A stretch of DNA of 64,000 nucleotides from Sphingomonas ginsenosidivorax (lineage in GTDB: Bacteria; Pseudomonadota; Alphaproteobacteria; Sphingomonadales; Sphingomonadaceae): positions 2,731,001 through 2,795,000 of the forward strand of contig NZ_VOQR01000001.1 in assembly GCF_007995065.1 (NCBI RefSeq). Reading direction: 5' to 3'. Positions within the stretch are counted from its first letter, which is position 1. Each line of letters starts with the position of its first letter. Of the stretch, positions 40,379 through 48,661 are shown one piece after another. A program made the position numbers and the translations under genes. Below the pieces are notes generated by a model. That model saw only the letters and a list, made by a program, of their open reading frames with translations. It had not been told where the DNA came from and did not search any database.

Positions 40379-40457
40379 ATCCACCTACTCTAAATCGTCA
40401 GATGAAGAGGCTGCGGGGTTCTCCCCGCGGCGCCAACCTCCCGTGTTTGGAGCCCCG

Positions 40458-41039
40458 ATGGCGGATATCGCCCTATTGACCGCGTTGATCGAGCCCGAGG
40501 CGCAGGCCCTAGGCTTGTCGCTCGTGCGCGTGCGCATGCAGGGCGGCAAGTCCGACCCGACGCTGCAGGTGATGGCCGAGCGCCCCGACACCCGCCAGCT
40601 GGTGATCGAGGATTGCGCCGAGCTTTCGCGCCGTATCTCGGACAAGTTCGACGCGCTTGAGGAAGCCGGCAAGGACCCGATCCCCGTCGCCTATCGCCTC
40701 GAAGTGTCGAGCCCGGGGATCGACCGGCCGCTGACCCGGCTGCAGGACTTTGCCGACTGGGCGGGGCAGGAAGCGCGCATCCGCCTCACCGAGCCGTTCG
40801 AGGACCGCAAGCAGATCTCGGGCAATCTGGTCGGCGTCGAGGGTACGAAGATCACGGTCGACGTCAACAAGCACAAGATGATGACGATCGACTATACGCA
40901 GGTCGCCGACGCGAAACTCGTCATGACCGATCGACTCATCGCCGCCACGGCCCCGCTTTCAACCGAAGGCGCGGACGAGGTGTTCTATCAGGATGTGCCT
41001 GAAGAGGCCGCCGAGACCAACGAAGAAGGACAGCATTGA
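40458..41039 (+). CDS. rimP: Ribosome maturation factor RimP
   Basis: 193 aa from MADIALLTALIEPEAQALGL; GGAG lies 5 bases upstream. An N-terminal alpha/beta domain (LVRVRMQGGKSDPTLQVMAE, ISDKFDALEEAGKDPIPVAYRLEVSSPGIDRPLT) is followed by an Sm-like C-terminal barrel. It acts on 30S assembly. The acidic C-terminal tail (EEAAETNEEGQH) is an alphaproteobacterial feature. The stop overlaps the nusA start by one base (TGATG). It is first gene of the translation cluster. Confidence 0.95.
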   Translation: MADIALLTALIEPEAQALGLSLVRVRMQGGKSDPTLQVMAERPDTRQLVIEDCAELSRRISDKFDALEEAGKDPIPVAYRLEVSSPGIDRPLTRLQDFADWAGQEARIRLTEPFEDRKQISGNLVGVEGTKITVDVNKHKMMTIDYTQVADAKLVMTDRLIAATAPLSTEGADEVFYQDVPEEAAETNEEGQH

Positions 41040-42655
41040 TGGCCACGGCAGTCACCGCAAACCGCGCCGAACTGATCGCAATCGCAAACTCGGTCGCGTC
41101 GGAAAAGATGATCGACAAGGGCATCGTCATCGAGGCGATGGAGGACGCGATCCAGCGCGCGGCGCGCTCGCGCTACGGCGCCGAGAACGACATCCGTGCC
41201 AAGCTCGACCCGAACACCGGCGACCTTCGCCTGTGGCGCGTCGTCGAGGTGGTCGAGGCGGTCGACGATTATTTCAAGCAGGTCGACCTGAAGGGCGCGG
41301 AGAAGCTGCAGCCCGGCGCGGTGATCGGTGATTACATCGTCGATCCGCTGCCCCCGATCGAGTTCGGCCGCATCGCCGCCCAAGCCGCCAAGCAGGTCAT
41401 CTTCCAGAAGGTCCGCGATGCCGAGCGCGAGCGCCAGTATGAGGAATTCAAGGACCGCGCTGGCGAGATCATCACCGGCGTCGTCAAGCGCGTCGAGTTC
41501 GGCCATGTCGTTGTCGACCTGGGCCGCGCCGAGGGCGTCATCCGCCGCGACGCGCAGATCCCGCGCGAAGTGGTGCGCGTCAACGACCGCATCCGCTCGC
41601 TGATCCTCAACGTCCGCCGCGAGAACCGTGGCCCGCAGATCTTCCTCAGCCGCGCGCATCCCGACTTCATGAAGAAGCTGTTCGCGCAGGAAGTGCCCGA
41701 AATCTACGACGGCATCATCGAGATCAAGGCTGCGGCCCGCGATCCGGGCAGCCGCGCGAAGATCGGCGTCATCAGCCATGATTCGTCGATCGACCCGGTC
41801 GGCGCGTGCGTCGGCATGAAGGGCAGCCGCGTGCAGGCCGTCGTGCAGGAGATGCAGGGCGAGAAGATCGACATCATCCCCTGGTCGCCCGATACCGCGA
41901 CCTTCGTCGTCAACGCGCTGCAGCCGGCCTCCGTCAGCCGCGTCGTGATCGACGAGGAAGAGGATCGCATCGAGGTCGTCGTTCCCGACGATCAGCTCAG
42001 CCTCGCGATCGGTCGCCGCGGCCAGAACGTCCGTCTCGCCAGCCAGCTGACCGGCAGCGCGATCGACATCCTGACCGAGGCCGATGCATCGGAGAAGCGC
42101 CAGAAGGAATTCGTCGAGCGGTCGGGCATGTTCGAGAAGGAGCTCGACGTCGACGAGACGCTCGCGCAGCTGCTCGTCGCCGAGGGCTTCACCAGCCTTG
42201 AGGAAGTCGCCTATGTCGAGGTCGACGAGATCGCGGGCATCGAGGGCTTCGACGAGGATCTGGCCGGCGAGTTGCAGAACCGCGCGACCGAGGCGCTCGA
42301 GCGCCGCGACGCCGCCAACAAGGAAGAGCGTACCGCACTGGGCGTCGACGACGCGCTGATCAACATGCCGTATCTGACCGAGGCGATGCTCGTCACGCTC
42401 GGCAAGGCGAACATCAAGACGCTCGACGACCTCGCCGATCTCGCGACCGACGAGCTGGTCGAGAAGAAGCGCGTCGAACCGCGCCGCCGCAACGAGGACG
42501 CGCCGAAGCGGCCTGAGCCGAAGGGCGGCATCCTCAGCGAATATGGCCTGTCGGACGAGCAGGGCAACGAGATCATCATGGCCGCGCGCGCGCACTGGTT
42601 CGCCGACGAAGAGCCTGCCGCCGAGTCGGCCGACTCGGAGGAGAGCGAAGCCTGA
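41039..42655 (+). CDS. nusA: Transcription termination/antitermination factor NusA
   Basis: 538 aa from the ATG in the TGATG junction with rimP. The N-terminal RNA-polymerase-binding domain spans about residues 10-130. The S1 domain (GEIITGVVKRVEFGHVVVDLGRAEGV) and two KH domains (GACVGMKGSRVQAVVQEMQGEKIDII and LAIGRRGQNVRLASQLTG) follow. Two C-terminal helix-hairpin-helix repeats include LLVAEGFTSLEEVAYV. It modulates pausing and termination. The stop overlaps the next gene by one base. Confidence 0.96.
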   Translation: MATAVTANRAELIAIANSVASEKMIDKGIVIEAMEDAIQRAARSRYGAENDIRAKLDPNTGDLRLWRVVEVVEAVDDYFKQVDLKGAEKLQPGAVIGDYIVDPLPPIEFGRIAAQAAKQVIFQKVRDAERERQYEEFKDRAGEIITGVVKRVEFGHVVVDLGRAEGVIRRDAQIPREVVRVNDRIRSLILNVRRENRGPQIFLSRAHPDFMKKLFAQEVPEIYDGIIEIKAAARDPGSRAKIGVISHDSSIDPVGACVGMKGSRVQAVVQEMQGEKIDIIPWSPDTATFVVNALQPASVSRVVIDEEEDRIEVVVPDDQLSLAIGRRGQNVRLASQLTGSAIDILTEADASEKRQKEFVERSGMFEKELDVDETLAQLLVAEGFTSLEEVAYVEVDEIAGIEGFDEDLAGELQNRATEALERRDAANKEERTALGVDDALINMPYLTEAMLVTLGKANIKTLDDLADLATDELVEKKRVEPRRRNEDAPKRPEPKGGILSEYGLSDEQGNEIIMAARAHWFADEEPAAESADSEESEA

Positions 42656-42891
42656 TGCCGTTCGTCAGCATCCGCATCTCCGGGTCCGCGACCAAGGACC
42701 AGAAGGCCGGCATCGTCGCCGACGTCACCCAGTCGCTCGTCGAGCGGCTGGGGAAGAACCCGGCTGCGGTGCAGATCGTGATCGAAGAGGTCGCGCTGGA
42801 AAACTACGGCGCCGGCGGGATGCTGATCGCCGACCGCGACAAGCCCAAACCTCGTTCGCAGGAGGACGCGCATGCGGAATCCTCGCAATGA
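42655..42891 (+). CDS. 4-oxalocrotonate tautomerase family protein
   Basis: 78 aa. The ATG shares one base with the nusA stop (TGATG), so translation is probably coupled. After Met removal the catalytic Pro1 is present (MPFVSIRIS), followed by the tautomerase pattern KAGIVADVTQSLVERLGKNPAAVQIVIEEV and LENYGAGGML. The Lys/Arg-rich tail extends beyond the usual about 62 residues. It probably keto-enol tautomerises a small dicarboxylate; its link with nusA is unexplained. Confidence 0.85.
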   Translation: MPFVSIRISGSATKDQKAGIVADVTQSLVERLGKNPAAVQIVIEEVALENYGAGGMLIADRDKPKPRSQEDAHAESSQ

Positions 42892-42914
42892 GACGCTAGG
42901 GCGTTTATTACCCC

Positions 42915-43005
42915 GTCATGCCGGGCTCGTCCCGGCATCCAGGGTGTGTCTCCACCCGTCGGTCCCGTTCGACAACTCTGGATGCCGGGACAAGCCCGGC
43001 ATGAC
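42915..43005. repeat. REP-like palindrome, family B, left flank of the GIY-YIG gene
   Basis: GTCATGCCGGGCTCGTCCCGGCATCCAG (42915-42942) and the inverse CTGGATGCCGGGACAAGCCCGGCATGAC (42978-43005) around a 35-base centre. It lies between the tautomerase gene and the antisense GIY-YIG stop (8 bases away). Confidence 0.85.
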
Positions 43006-43012
43006 GGAGAGA

Positions 43013-43321
43013 TCAGTCGAGCGGCGGCAGGCCGAGGTCGAGCGCCAGGTCGCGCCATTGCGGGTTGTCGCGTTCGATCATGGTCAGCTTGTAGCGGCGC
43101 GGCCATTTCTTGATCCGTTTTTCGGCCTCGATTGCCCCTTCCATGGTGTCGGCCATGTCAAACCAGACGAGGCGGGTTACCCCGTAGCGCTTGGTAAAGC
43201 CTTCGAAGCTGCAATCCCGGTGCTGCATGATGCGGCCGACCAGATTCGAGGTCACGCCGATGTACAGCGTGCCGTTGCGGCCGCTGGCCAGGATGTAGAC
43301 GCAGGGTTGTCGCTCTCTCAT
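43013..43321 (-). CDS. Single-domain GIY-YIG nuclease, antisense within the nusA-infB operon
   Basis: 102 aa from MRERQPCVYILASG; a 23-residue upstream extension runs into a repeat and is left out. GIY-YIG motifs are CVYILASGRNGTLYIGVTSN (about residues 7-26), Arg at GRIMQHRD (about 29-36) and a catalytic-type Glu in EAEKRIKKWPRRYK (about 73-86). The family (UPF0213/YhbQ-like) is small, DNA- or RNA-cleaving in relatives, and of uncertain role in the cell. It opposes the operon between the tautomerase and ylxR genes and is bracketed by family B copies. Confidence 0.88.
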   Translation of the reverse strand: MRERQPCVYILASGRNGTLYIGVTSNLVGRIMQHRDCSFEGFTKRYGVTRLVWFDMADTMEGAIEAEKRIKKWPRRYKLTMIERDNPQWRDLALDLGLPPLD

Positions 43322-43341
43322 CTCGATCAGCGTGCTACTCC

Positions 43342-43394
43342 CTGGATGCCGGGACAAGCCTGTCCTGAGCTCCGCCGAAGGGCCCGGCATGACG
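43342..43394. repeat. Partial family B repeat with an inserted block, right flank of the GIY-YIG gene
   Basis: CTGGATGCCGGGACAAGC... and ...CCGGCATGACG repeat, in the same orientation, the right arm of the copy at 42978-43005. About 24 extra bases (TGTCCTGAGCTCCGCCGAAG and flanks), resembling the family G arm (59682-59772), lie inside. The left arm is missing. Confidence 0.75.
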
Positions 43395-43410
43395 ACGGGA
43401 GGATCGCGGC

Positions 43411-44136
43411 ATGACTGACCCCATCCGCAAATGCGTCCTCTCCGGCGAGCGCGACGTCCGCCCCCATCTCATCCGCCTCGCGCTCGCGCCCGACGGGCAG
43501 GTCCATCCCGACGTCCGCGCCAAGGCCCCCGGCCGCGGCGCGTGGATCGGCGTGACCCGCGCGGAACTCGAGGTCGCGCTCAATAAGGGCAAGCTCAAGG
43601 GCGTACTGAGCCGCGCGTTCAAGACGAGCGAGTTCACGCTCTCCCCCGACTTGCCCGAGCAGATCGCCGTCGCGCTGGAACGCAACGCGATGGACCGCCT
43701 CGGCCTCGAATCGCGCAGCGGTACCGTGCTGATCGGCTCCGACCGGATCGCGCAGAACGCGCGGTCGGGGAAGCTTGCGAGCCTGTATCACGCGTCGGAC
43801 GCGAGCGAGGACGGCAACCGCAAGCTCGACCAGGCCTGGCGCATCGGCAACGATGTCGAGGGCTCCGGCCTCAGGGGGTTGGCACTGCCGGCGACGCGCA
43901 CCATATTGGGATTGGCGCTGGGCCGTGAAAATGTGGTACACATTGGCCTGACTGATCGTGCTGCGGCAAAGCGGGTGAGCGAAGCGCTCGACCGCTGGCT
44001 GCATTTTATCGGACCCGAACCTACTCCCGTGCCTTGCGAAACGGCCTCGCAGGGCGCATCGGCGTCTCAACAAAAGGGGCCGCCCGACCTTTCCGGCGCC
44101 CCAACGGCCGCAGACGTACACGAGGAATTTGAGTGA
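43411..44136 (+). CDS. ylxR: YlxR/RnpM-like RNA-binding protein (DUF448) with L7Ae-like domain
   Basis: 241 aa from an ATG with a strong GGGAGGA. The N-terminal YlxR domain has RKCVLSGERDVRPHLIRLA (about residues 6-24) and GRGAWIGVTRAELEVAL (about 52-68). A second, L7Ae-like domain (about residues 98-190) contains SGTVLIGSDRIAQNA and VVHIGLTDRAAAKRVSEAL. A low-complexity tail follows. This two-domain form is typical of alphaproteobacteria. The protein is thought to bind RNA, and in Bacillus modulates RNase P. The stop overlaps the infB GTG by 4 nt. Confidence 0.9.
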   Translation: MTDPIRKCVLSGERDVRPHLIRLALAPDGQVHPDVRAKAPGRGAWIGVTRAELEVALNKGKLKGVLSRAFKTSEFTLSPDLPEQIAVALERNAMDRLGLESRSGTVLIGSDRIAQNARSGKLASLYHASDASEDGNRKLDQAWRIGNDVEGSGLRGLALPATRTILGLALGRENVVHIGLTDRAAAKRVSEALDRWLHFIGPEPTPVPCETASQGASASQQKGPPDLSGAPTAADVHEEFE

Positions 44137-46931
44137 GCGACACCGACAACGAGAAGCCGAAACTTGGCATGCGCGCACCTCTGGGTGTGAAGCGCACGGT
44201 CGAGACCGGCCAGGTGAAGCAGAGCTTCAGCCATGGCCGGTCCAACACGGTGATCGTCGAAACGAAGCGGGCGCGCGTCCTGCGCCGGCCGGGCGAGCCC
44301 GAGCCGGTCCAGGAGACCGTCGCTCCTGCAGCACCGACCCCGCCGGTCGCGGCACCGCAGGCGCGTGCGCCCGAGCCGACGCCTGCACCGCGTCCGGTGC
44401 CGAGCAACCTGTCCGCACAGGAGCGCCAGGCGCTGTTGCTGCGCCAGGCCGAAGAGCAGCGCATGAACACGCTGGAGGAAACGCGCCGTCGTGCGGAGAG
44501 CGATCGCCTGCGTGCGATCGAGGAAGAGCGCCAGCGCGCCGAAGCCAAGGTGAAGGCCGAGGCAGACGCCAAGGCGGCGCCTGCACCCGCGCCGACTCCG
44601 GCACCGGCGCCCGCTCCCGTGGCAGCCGATCCGGTTGCTGCCCCGGCACCGACGCCCGAGCCCGCTCCGGCTCCGGTCGCTGCCGCGCCTGCATCGACGC
44701 CCACGCCGACTCCGGCGGCTGCTCCGGTCGTGGCGCGCGCCGCACCGGCGCCCGCTCCCGCCCCGACTCCGGCACCTCCGCCGCCGATCGTCGAGCTGAC
44801 CCGCGATCCGTCGATGCCGGCACCGCGCCGCTTCTCGCCCGTTGCCCGGCCCGAGCGGCCTCCGCCGCCGCCGCCCAAGCCCGTCGAGGCGCCTGCTCCG
44901 GCAGCGACCGCATCGACGACGGCTGGTGCGGCCGCCCGTCCCGGCGCGACCGGTCCGAACGCGGTTGCCGGTGGCGTCCGTCGCGACGCCGTGCCGAGCC
45001 GTCCGCAGCAGCGCGACCGCAAGGGCGACGATCGTCGCACCGCGGGCAAGCTGACCGTCAACCGCGCGCTCGGCGACGGTGACGGCGCGCGCGCGCGTTC
45101 GCTCGCCGCGCTCAAGCGTGCCCGTGAGAAGGAACGCCGTGGTTCGGGTGGCCCGCGCGAGCCGCAGGTCAAGCAGATTCGCGACGTCGTCGTGCCGGAA
45201 TCGATCACCGTGCAGGAACTCGCCAACCGCATGGCCGAGAAGGGCGCCGACCTGGTCAAGACGCTGTTCAAGATGGGCATGCCCGTTACGATGACGCAGA
45301 CGATCGACCAGGATACCGCCGAGCTGCTGGTAACCGAATTCGGCCACAACCTGACTCGCGTCAGCGATTCGGACATCGACATTGCTGCCGATATCGAGAT
45401 GGACGCCGAGGACACGCTGAAGGCGCGTCCGCCGGTGGTCACGATCATGGGCCATGTCGATCACGGCAAGACGTCGCTGCTCGATGCCCTTCGCGGCACC
45501 GACGTGGTGCGCGGCGAGGCCGGTGGCATCACGCAGCATATCGGCGCCTATCAGGTCACGCTGAAGGACAAGTCGAAGATCACCTTCCTCGACACGCCGG
45601 GCCACGAGGCGTTCACGCAGATGCGTGCGCGCGGCGCGGACGTCACCGACATCGTCGTCCTCGTCGTCGCGGCCGACGACGGGCTGATGCCGCAGACGAT
45701 CGAGGCGATCAACCACACCAAGGCGGCCGGCGTGCCGATGATCGTGGCGATCAACAAGATCGACAAGGACGGTGCCAATCCGCAGAAGGTGCGCGAGCGC
45801 CTGCTCGAGCACGAGGTCATCGTCGAGGAGATGTCGGGCGACGTCCAGGACGTCGAGGTCTCGGCACTCAAGAAGACCGGCCTCGACGAGCTGATCGAGA
45901 AGATCCAGCTGCAGGCCGAGCTGCTCGACCTCAAGGCGAACCCCGACCGCGCGGCCGAAGGCACCGTGATCGAGGGCAAGCTCGACAAGGGTCGTGGTCC
46001 GGTTGCGACCATCCTCGTCAACCGCGGCACGCTCAAGATCGGCGACATCTTCGTCGTCGGTGCCGAGAGCGGCAAGGTCCGCGCGCTGGTCGACGACAAG
46101 GGTCGGCAGATCAAGGAAGCCGGTCCGGCGATGCCGGTCGAGGTCCTGGGCCTGTCGGGCGTGCCGCTGGCGGGGGACCCGCTGTCGGTGGTCGAGAACG
46201 AGGCGCGTGCCCGCGAAGTCGCGGAATATCGCAAGGGCGTGAAGACCGACAAGCGCACGACCTCGGTTCCGGCAAGCCTGGAATCGATGTTCTCGGCGCT
46301 CAAGGAGAAGCAGGCGATCGAGTATCCGCTGGTCGTCAAGGCAGACACGCAGGGGACCGTCGAGGCGATCGTCGGCGCGATCAACAAGATCTCCACGGAT
46401 CTGATCAAGGCCCGCGTGCTGCATTCGGGCGTCGGTGGCATCACCGAGTCCGACGTGACGCTCGCCGGGGCTTCGGGCGCGCCGATCATCGGCTTCAACG
46501 TTCGTCCGAATGCCAAGGCCCGCGAGATCGCCGAGCGCCAGAAGGTCGCGTTCAAATACTATGACGTGATCTACGACCTGATCGACGAGATCCGCGCCGG
46601 CATGGCGGGCGAGCTCGGGCCGGAGGCGTTCGAGACGGTCGTCGGCCGTGCGGAAATCCGCGAGGTCTTCTCGGCGGGCAAGCATGGCAAGGCGGCGGGT
46701 CTGCTCGTCACCGAGGGCAATATCCGCAAGGCGCTGAAAGCCCGTATCACGCGCAACGACGTCATCATCTACCAGGGCGAGATCGCAAGTCTGCGTCGCT
46801 TCAAGGACGATGTGGCGGAGGTCCGTGCAGGGCTGGAGTGCGGCGTGACGTTCACGTCGAACTTCGTCGACATCAAGGCAGGCGACGTCCTCGAGACGTT
46901 CGAAGTCGAGATGCGCGAACGCACGCTGTAA
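44133..46931 (+). CDS. infB: Translation initiation factor IF-2
   Basis: 932 aa from a GTG overlapping ylxR. A long N-terminal region with Pro/Ala-rich APAP repeats (about residues 140-260) and a basic zone ([12 protein letters not shown]) precedes the conserved core. GTPase motifs include G1 [15 protein letters not shown]3 [17 protein letters not shown] and G4 [17 protein letters not shown]. Domains II-IV follow, including GSGKV-like and VEMRERTL at the end. It places fMet-tRNA on the 30S subunit and drives subunit joining. Confidence 0.96.
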   Translation: MSDTDNEKPKLGMRAPLGVKRTVETGQVKQSFSHGRSNTVIVETKRARVLRRPGEPEPVQETVAPAAPTPPVAAPQARAPEPTPAPRPVPSNLSAQERQALLLRQAEEQRMNTLEETRRRAESDRLRAIEEERQRAEAKVKAEADAKAAPAPAPTPAPAPAPVAADPVAAPAPTPEPAPAPVAAAPASTPTPTPAAAPVVARAAPAPAPAPTPAPPPPIVELTRDPSMPAPRRFSPVARPERPPPPPPKPVEAPAPAATASTTAGAAARPGATGPNAVAGGVRRDAVPSRPQQRDRKGDDRRTAGKLTVNRALGDGDGARARSLAALKRAREKERRGSGGPREPQVKQIRDVVVPESITVQELANRMAEKGADLVKTLFKMGMPVTMTQTIDQDTAELLVTEFGHNLTRVSDSDIDIAADIEMDAEDTLKARPPVVTIMGHVDHGKTSLLDALRGTDVVRGEAGGITQHIGAYQVTLKDKSKITFLDTPGHEAFTQMRARGADVTDIVVLVVAADDGLMPQTIEAINHTKAAGVPMIVAINKIDKDGANPQKVRERLLEHEVIVEEMSGDVQDVEVSALKKTGLDELIEKIQLQAELLDLKANPDRAAEGTVIEGKLDKGRGPVATILVNRGTLKIGDIFVVGAESGKVRALVDDKGRQIKEAGPAMPVEVLGLSGVPLAGDPLSVVENEARAREVAEYRKGVKTDKRTTSVPASLESMFSALKEKQAIEYPLVVKADTQGTVEAIVGAINKISTDLIKARVLHSGVGGITESDVTLAGASGAPIIGFNVRPNAKAREIAERQKVAFKYYDVIYDLIDEIRAGMAGELGPEAFETVVGRAEIREVFSAGKHGKAAGLLVTEGNIRKALKARITRNDVIIYQGEIASLRRFKDDVAEVRAGLECGVTFTSNFVDIKAGDVLETFEVEMRERTL

Positions 46932-46937
46932 GTACTG

Positions 46938-47048
46938 CTCCCCCTCCCGCTCGCGGGAGGGGGCTGGGGGGTGGGCACCCGCCATCCACGGCGCGAGACG
47001 CTGAGGCCGGGAGCCCACCCCCGGCCCCTCCCGCAAGCGGGAGGGGAG
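46938..47048. repeat. Long palindromic repeat, family F, supplying the rbfA ribosome-binding site
   Basis: CTCCCCCTCCCGCTCGCGGGAGGGGG at the left and CCCCTCCCGCAAGCGGGAGGGGAG at the right are hairpins and also pair with each other; GGGGTGGGCACCC and GGGAGCCCACCCCC lie between. The right end GAGGGGAG is 10 bases upstream of the rbfA ATG and is the only Shine-Dalgarno-like sequence there. Confidence 0.8.
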
Positions 47049-47058
47049 TTTGAGTTTT

Positions 47059-47454
47059 ATGAAAACCGACACCAACGAAACCAAGATCGTCCGGGGCTTA
47101 CGCGTCGGCGAGCAGGTGCGTCACGCGCTGTCCGACATCCTTGCGCGCGGCGACGTCCATGACCCGGTGCTCGAAAAGCACATGGTCACGATCACCGAGG
47201 TGCGCATGTCACCCGACCTCCGCCACGCTACCGCCTTCGTGAAGCCGCTGCTCGGCAAGGACGAGGCGGTCGTGATCAAGGCGCTGCGCACCAACACCGC
47301 CTTCCTGCAGCGCCAGGTCGCGCAGCGCGTCCAGGCGCGGTTCGCCGCCAAGCTGAAGTTCATCGCCGACGAGAGCTTCGACGAGGGCACGCATATCGAG
47401 CAGCTGCTCAGGCAGCCCGACATCGCGCGCGACCTCACCCCCGACGAGGGCTAG
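47059..47454 (+). CDS. rbfA: 30S ribosome-binding factor RbfA
   Basis: 131 aa from ATG 47059 ([17 protein letters not shown]). The RbfA KH-like fold includes [18 protein letters not shown] (about residues 20-37), the [17 protein letters not shown] block (about 46-62) and [17 protein letters not shown], with [20 protein letters not shown] near the end. It acts in late 30S assembly. It ends convergently with a membrane-protein gene, with a 4-base overlap of stops. The operon then continues after two further genes with truB. Confidence 0.95.
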   Translation: MKTDTNETKIVRGLRVGEQVRHALSDILARGDVHDPVLEKHMVTITEVRMSPDLRHATAFVKPLLGKDEAVVIKALRTNTAFLQRQVAQRVQARFAAKLKFIADESFDEGTHIEQLLRQPDIARDLTPDEG

Positions 47455-47945
47455 GCGACCATCAGGCGCCGACCGCGTGCGATCAGCGTCATGCAACTCG
47501 CCCAGAGGATGATCGCGCACGGGATGCCCGTCGCGGCATAGCGGACCGTCGGCGGCATCAGGAGCGCCAGCGCGCCGACCGCGATCATCGCCGAGGCCGT
47601 CGCGTAATAGACCTGCACCGGAATGCCCCGCGCGAGCGGGAGGAAGTGCAGGCCGACGATGATCGCCAGGATCGGCACCGCGGCATCGGGAATGCCGAGT
47701 CGCGGGCACAGCACGAACGTGGCGAAGATCGCGACCCCCTGGATGCTGCTCCAGATCGCGATCAGGCGCCCGATGCGCCTGGTTTCGGCGGCACCCCGTT
47801 CGGGCAACGCCACACGGCTCGCCCAGCCGATCAGGATGACCGAGATCGCGACCGGAACCGCCATTGCCGGCAGCCCGAGCGGACTGAGCCCGATCGCTCC
47901 CCAGACTGCCGCAAAGATACCCAAGACCCAGATCGCGCCGCGCAT
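47451..47945 (-). CDS. Five-helix membrane protein of unknown function
   Basis: 164 aa. Five transmembrane segments: about residues 4-22, 24-43, 62-82, 85-102 and 112-135, with a further one near the C-terminus (about 137-155). Arg-rich loops include [16 protein letters not shown] and [11 protein letters not shown] recognise no family. It faces into the rbfA end and interrupts the usual rbfA-truB adjacency. Confidence 0.7.
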   Translation of the reverse strand: MRGAIWVLGIFAAVWGAIGLSPLGLPAMAVPVAISVILIGWASRVALPERGAAETRRIGRLIAIWSSIQGVAIFATFVLCPRLGIPDAAVPILAIIVGLHFLPLARGIPVQVYYATASAMIAVGALALLMPPTVRYAATGIPCAIILWASCMTLIARGRRLMVA

Positions 47946-48058
47946 CGTCTTCCCCCCGAAAGTTCAACGGGTTGGACCCGATTAACGCGCGCCTGTCCAG
48001 CACCTGCGATAGAAGGGGGCGATAGACGCGGGCGATCGGCCGCGCTTAGGGTGGCGTG

Positions 48059-48652
48059 ATGGCCAAACTCTATTTCTATTATGCGTCGATGAACGCGGGG
48101 AAGTCGACGAACCTGCTCCAGGCGGACTTCAATTATCGTGAGCGCGGGATGGCGACGATGCTATTCACGGCGGGCGTCGACGACCGGTTCGAGCACGGTA
48201 CGATCACCTCGCGGATCGGACTATCAGAGAGTGCGATCGCGTTCGATGCCGGGACCGATCTCGCCGCGTGCGTGGCGGACCGGGTGGCGCGCGAGGCGAT
48301 CGCGTGCGTGCTGGTCGACGAGGCGCAGTTCCTCTCGGCGGCACAGGTCGATCAGCTCGCGCATATCTGCGACGTGCTGGGGATTCCGGTGCTCGCCTAC
48401 GGCCTGCGCACCGATTTCCAGGGGGCGCTGTTCCCGGGGTCGGCCCGGTTGCTGGCGATCGCGGACTCGCTGGTCGAGATCAAGTCGGTGTGCGTCTGCG
48501 GCCGCAAGGCGACGATGAACCTGCGCGTAGACGCCGAGGGGCGTGCGGTCGGCCAGGGTGCGCAGACCGCGATCGGCGGCAACGACCTGTATGTCGCGCT
48601 GTGCCGACGGCATTTCACCGAAGCGCTGGGCGGCGCGCGCGTCGCGGGCTAG
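48059..48652 (+). CDS. tdk: Thymidine kinase (type II)
   Basis: 197 aa from ATG 48059; AGGG is 7 bases upstream. The P loop is YYASMNAGKSTNLLQ (about residues 6-20), the Walker B-like VLVDEAQFLS (about 83-92) and YGLRTDFQGALFPGS follow. A zinc ribbon has CVCGRKATMNLR and LCRRHF, where the second half ends in His. It phosphorylates thymidine in the salvage pathway. Many sphingomonads lack it, so its presence is a small metabolic difference. It starts 104 bases after the membrane-protein region and is 10 bases before truB. Confidence 0.92.
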   Translation: MAKLYFYYASMNAGKSTNLLQADFNYRERGMATMLFTAGVDDRFEHGTITSRIGLSESAIAFDAGTDLAACVADRVAREAIACVLVDEAQFLSAAQVDQLAHICDVLGIPVLAYGLRTDFQGALFPGSARLLAIADSLVEIKSVCVCGRKATMNLRVDAEGRAVGQGAQTAIGGNDLYVALCRRHFTEALGGARVAG

Positions 48653-48661
48653 GGCGCGCAA

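Noticed and set aside
39039..40457. In-frame extension of rimP by over 470 codons
   Set aside because: It is antisense to the sugar dehydrogenase and a repeat; the Met at 40458 has a Shine-Dalgarno and family N-terminus.
44580..44800. Repeated CCGGCACCG-type units as possible tandem repeat or CRISPR-like array
   Set aside because: It is the Pro/Ala-rich linker of IF-2 (APAP units), in frame with no conserved spacers.
44067..47084. 1,000-codon minus-strand open frame opposite infB
   Set aside because: Shadow of infB; no motif and starts inside a repeat.
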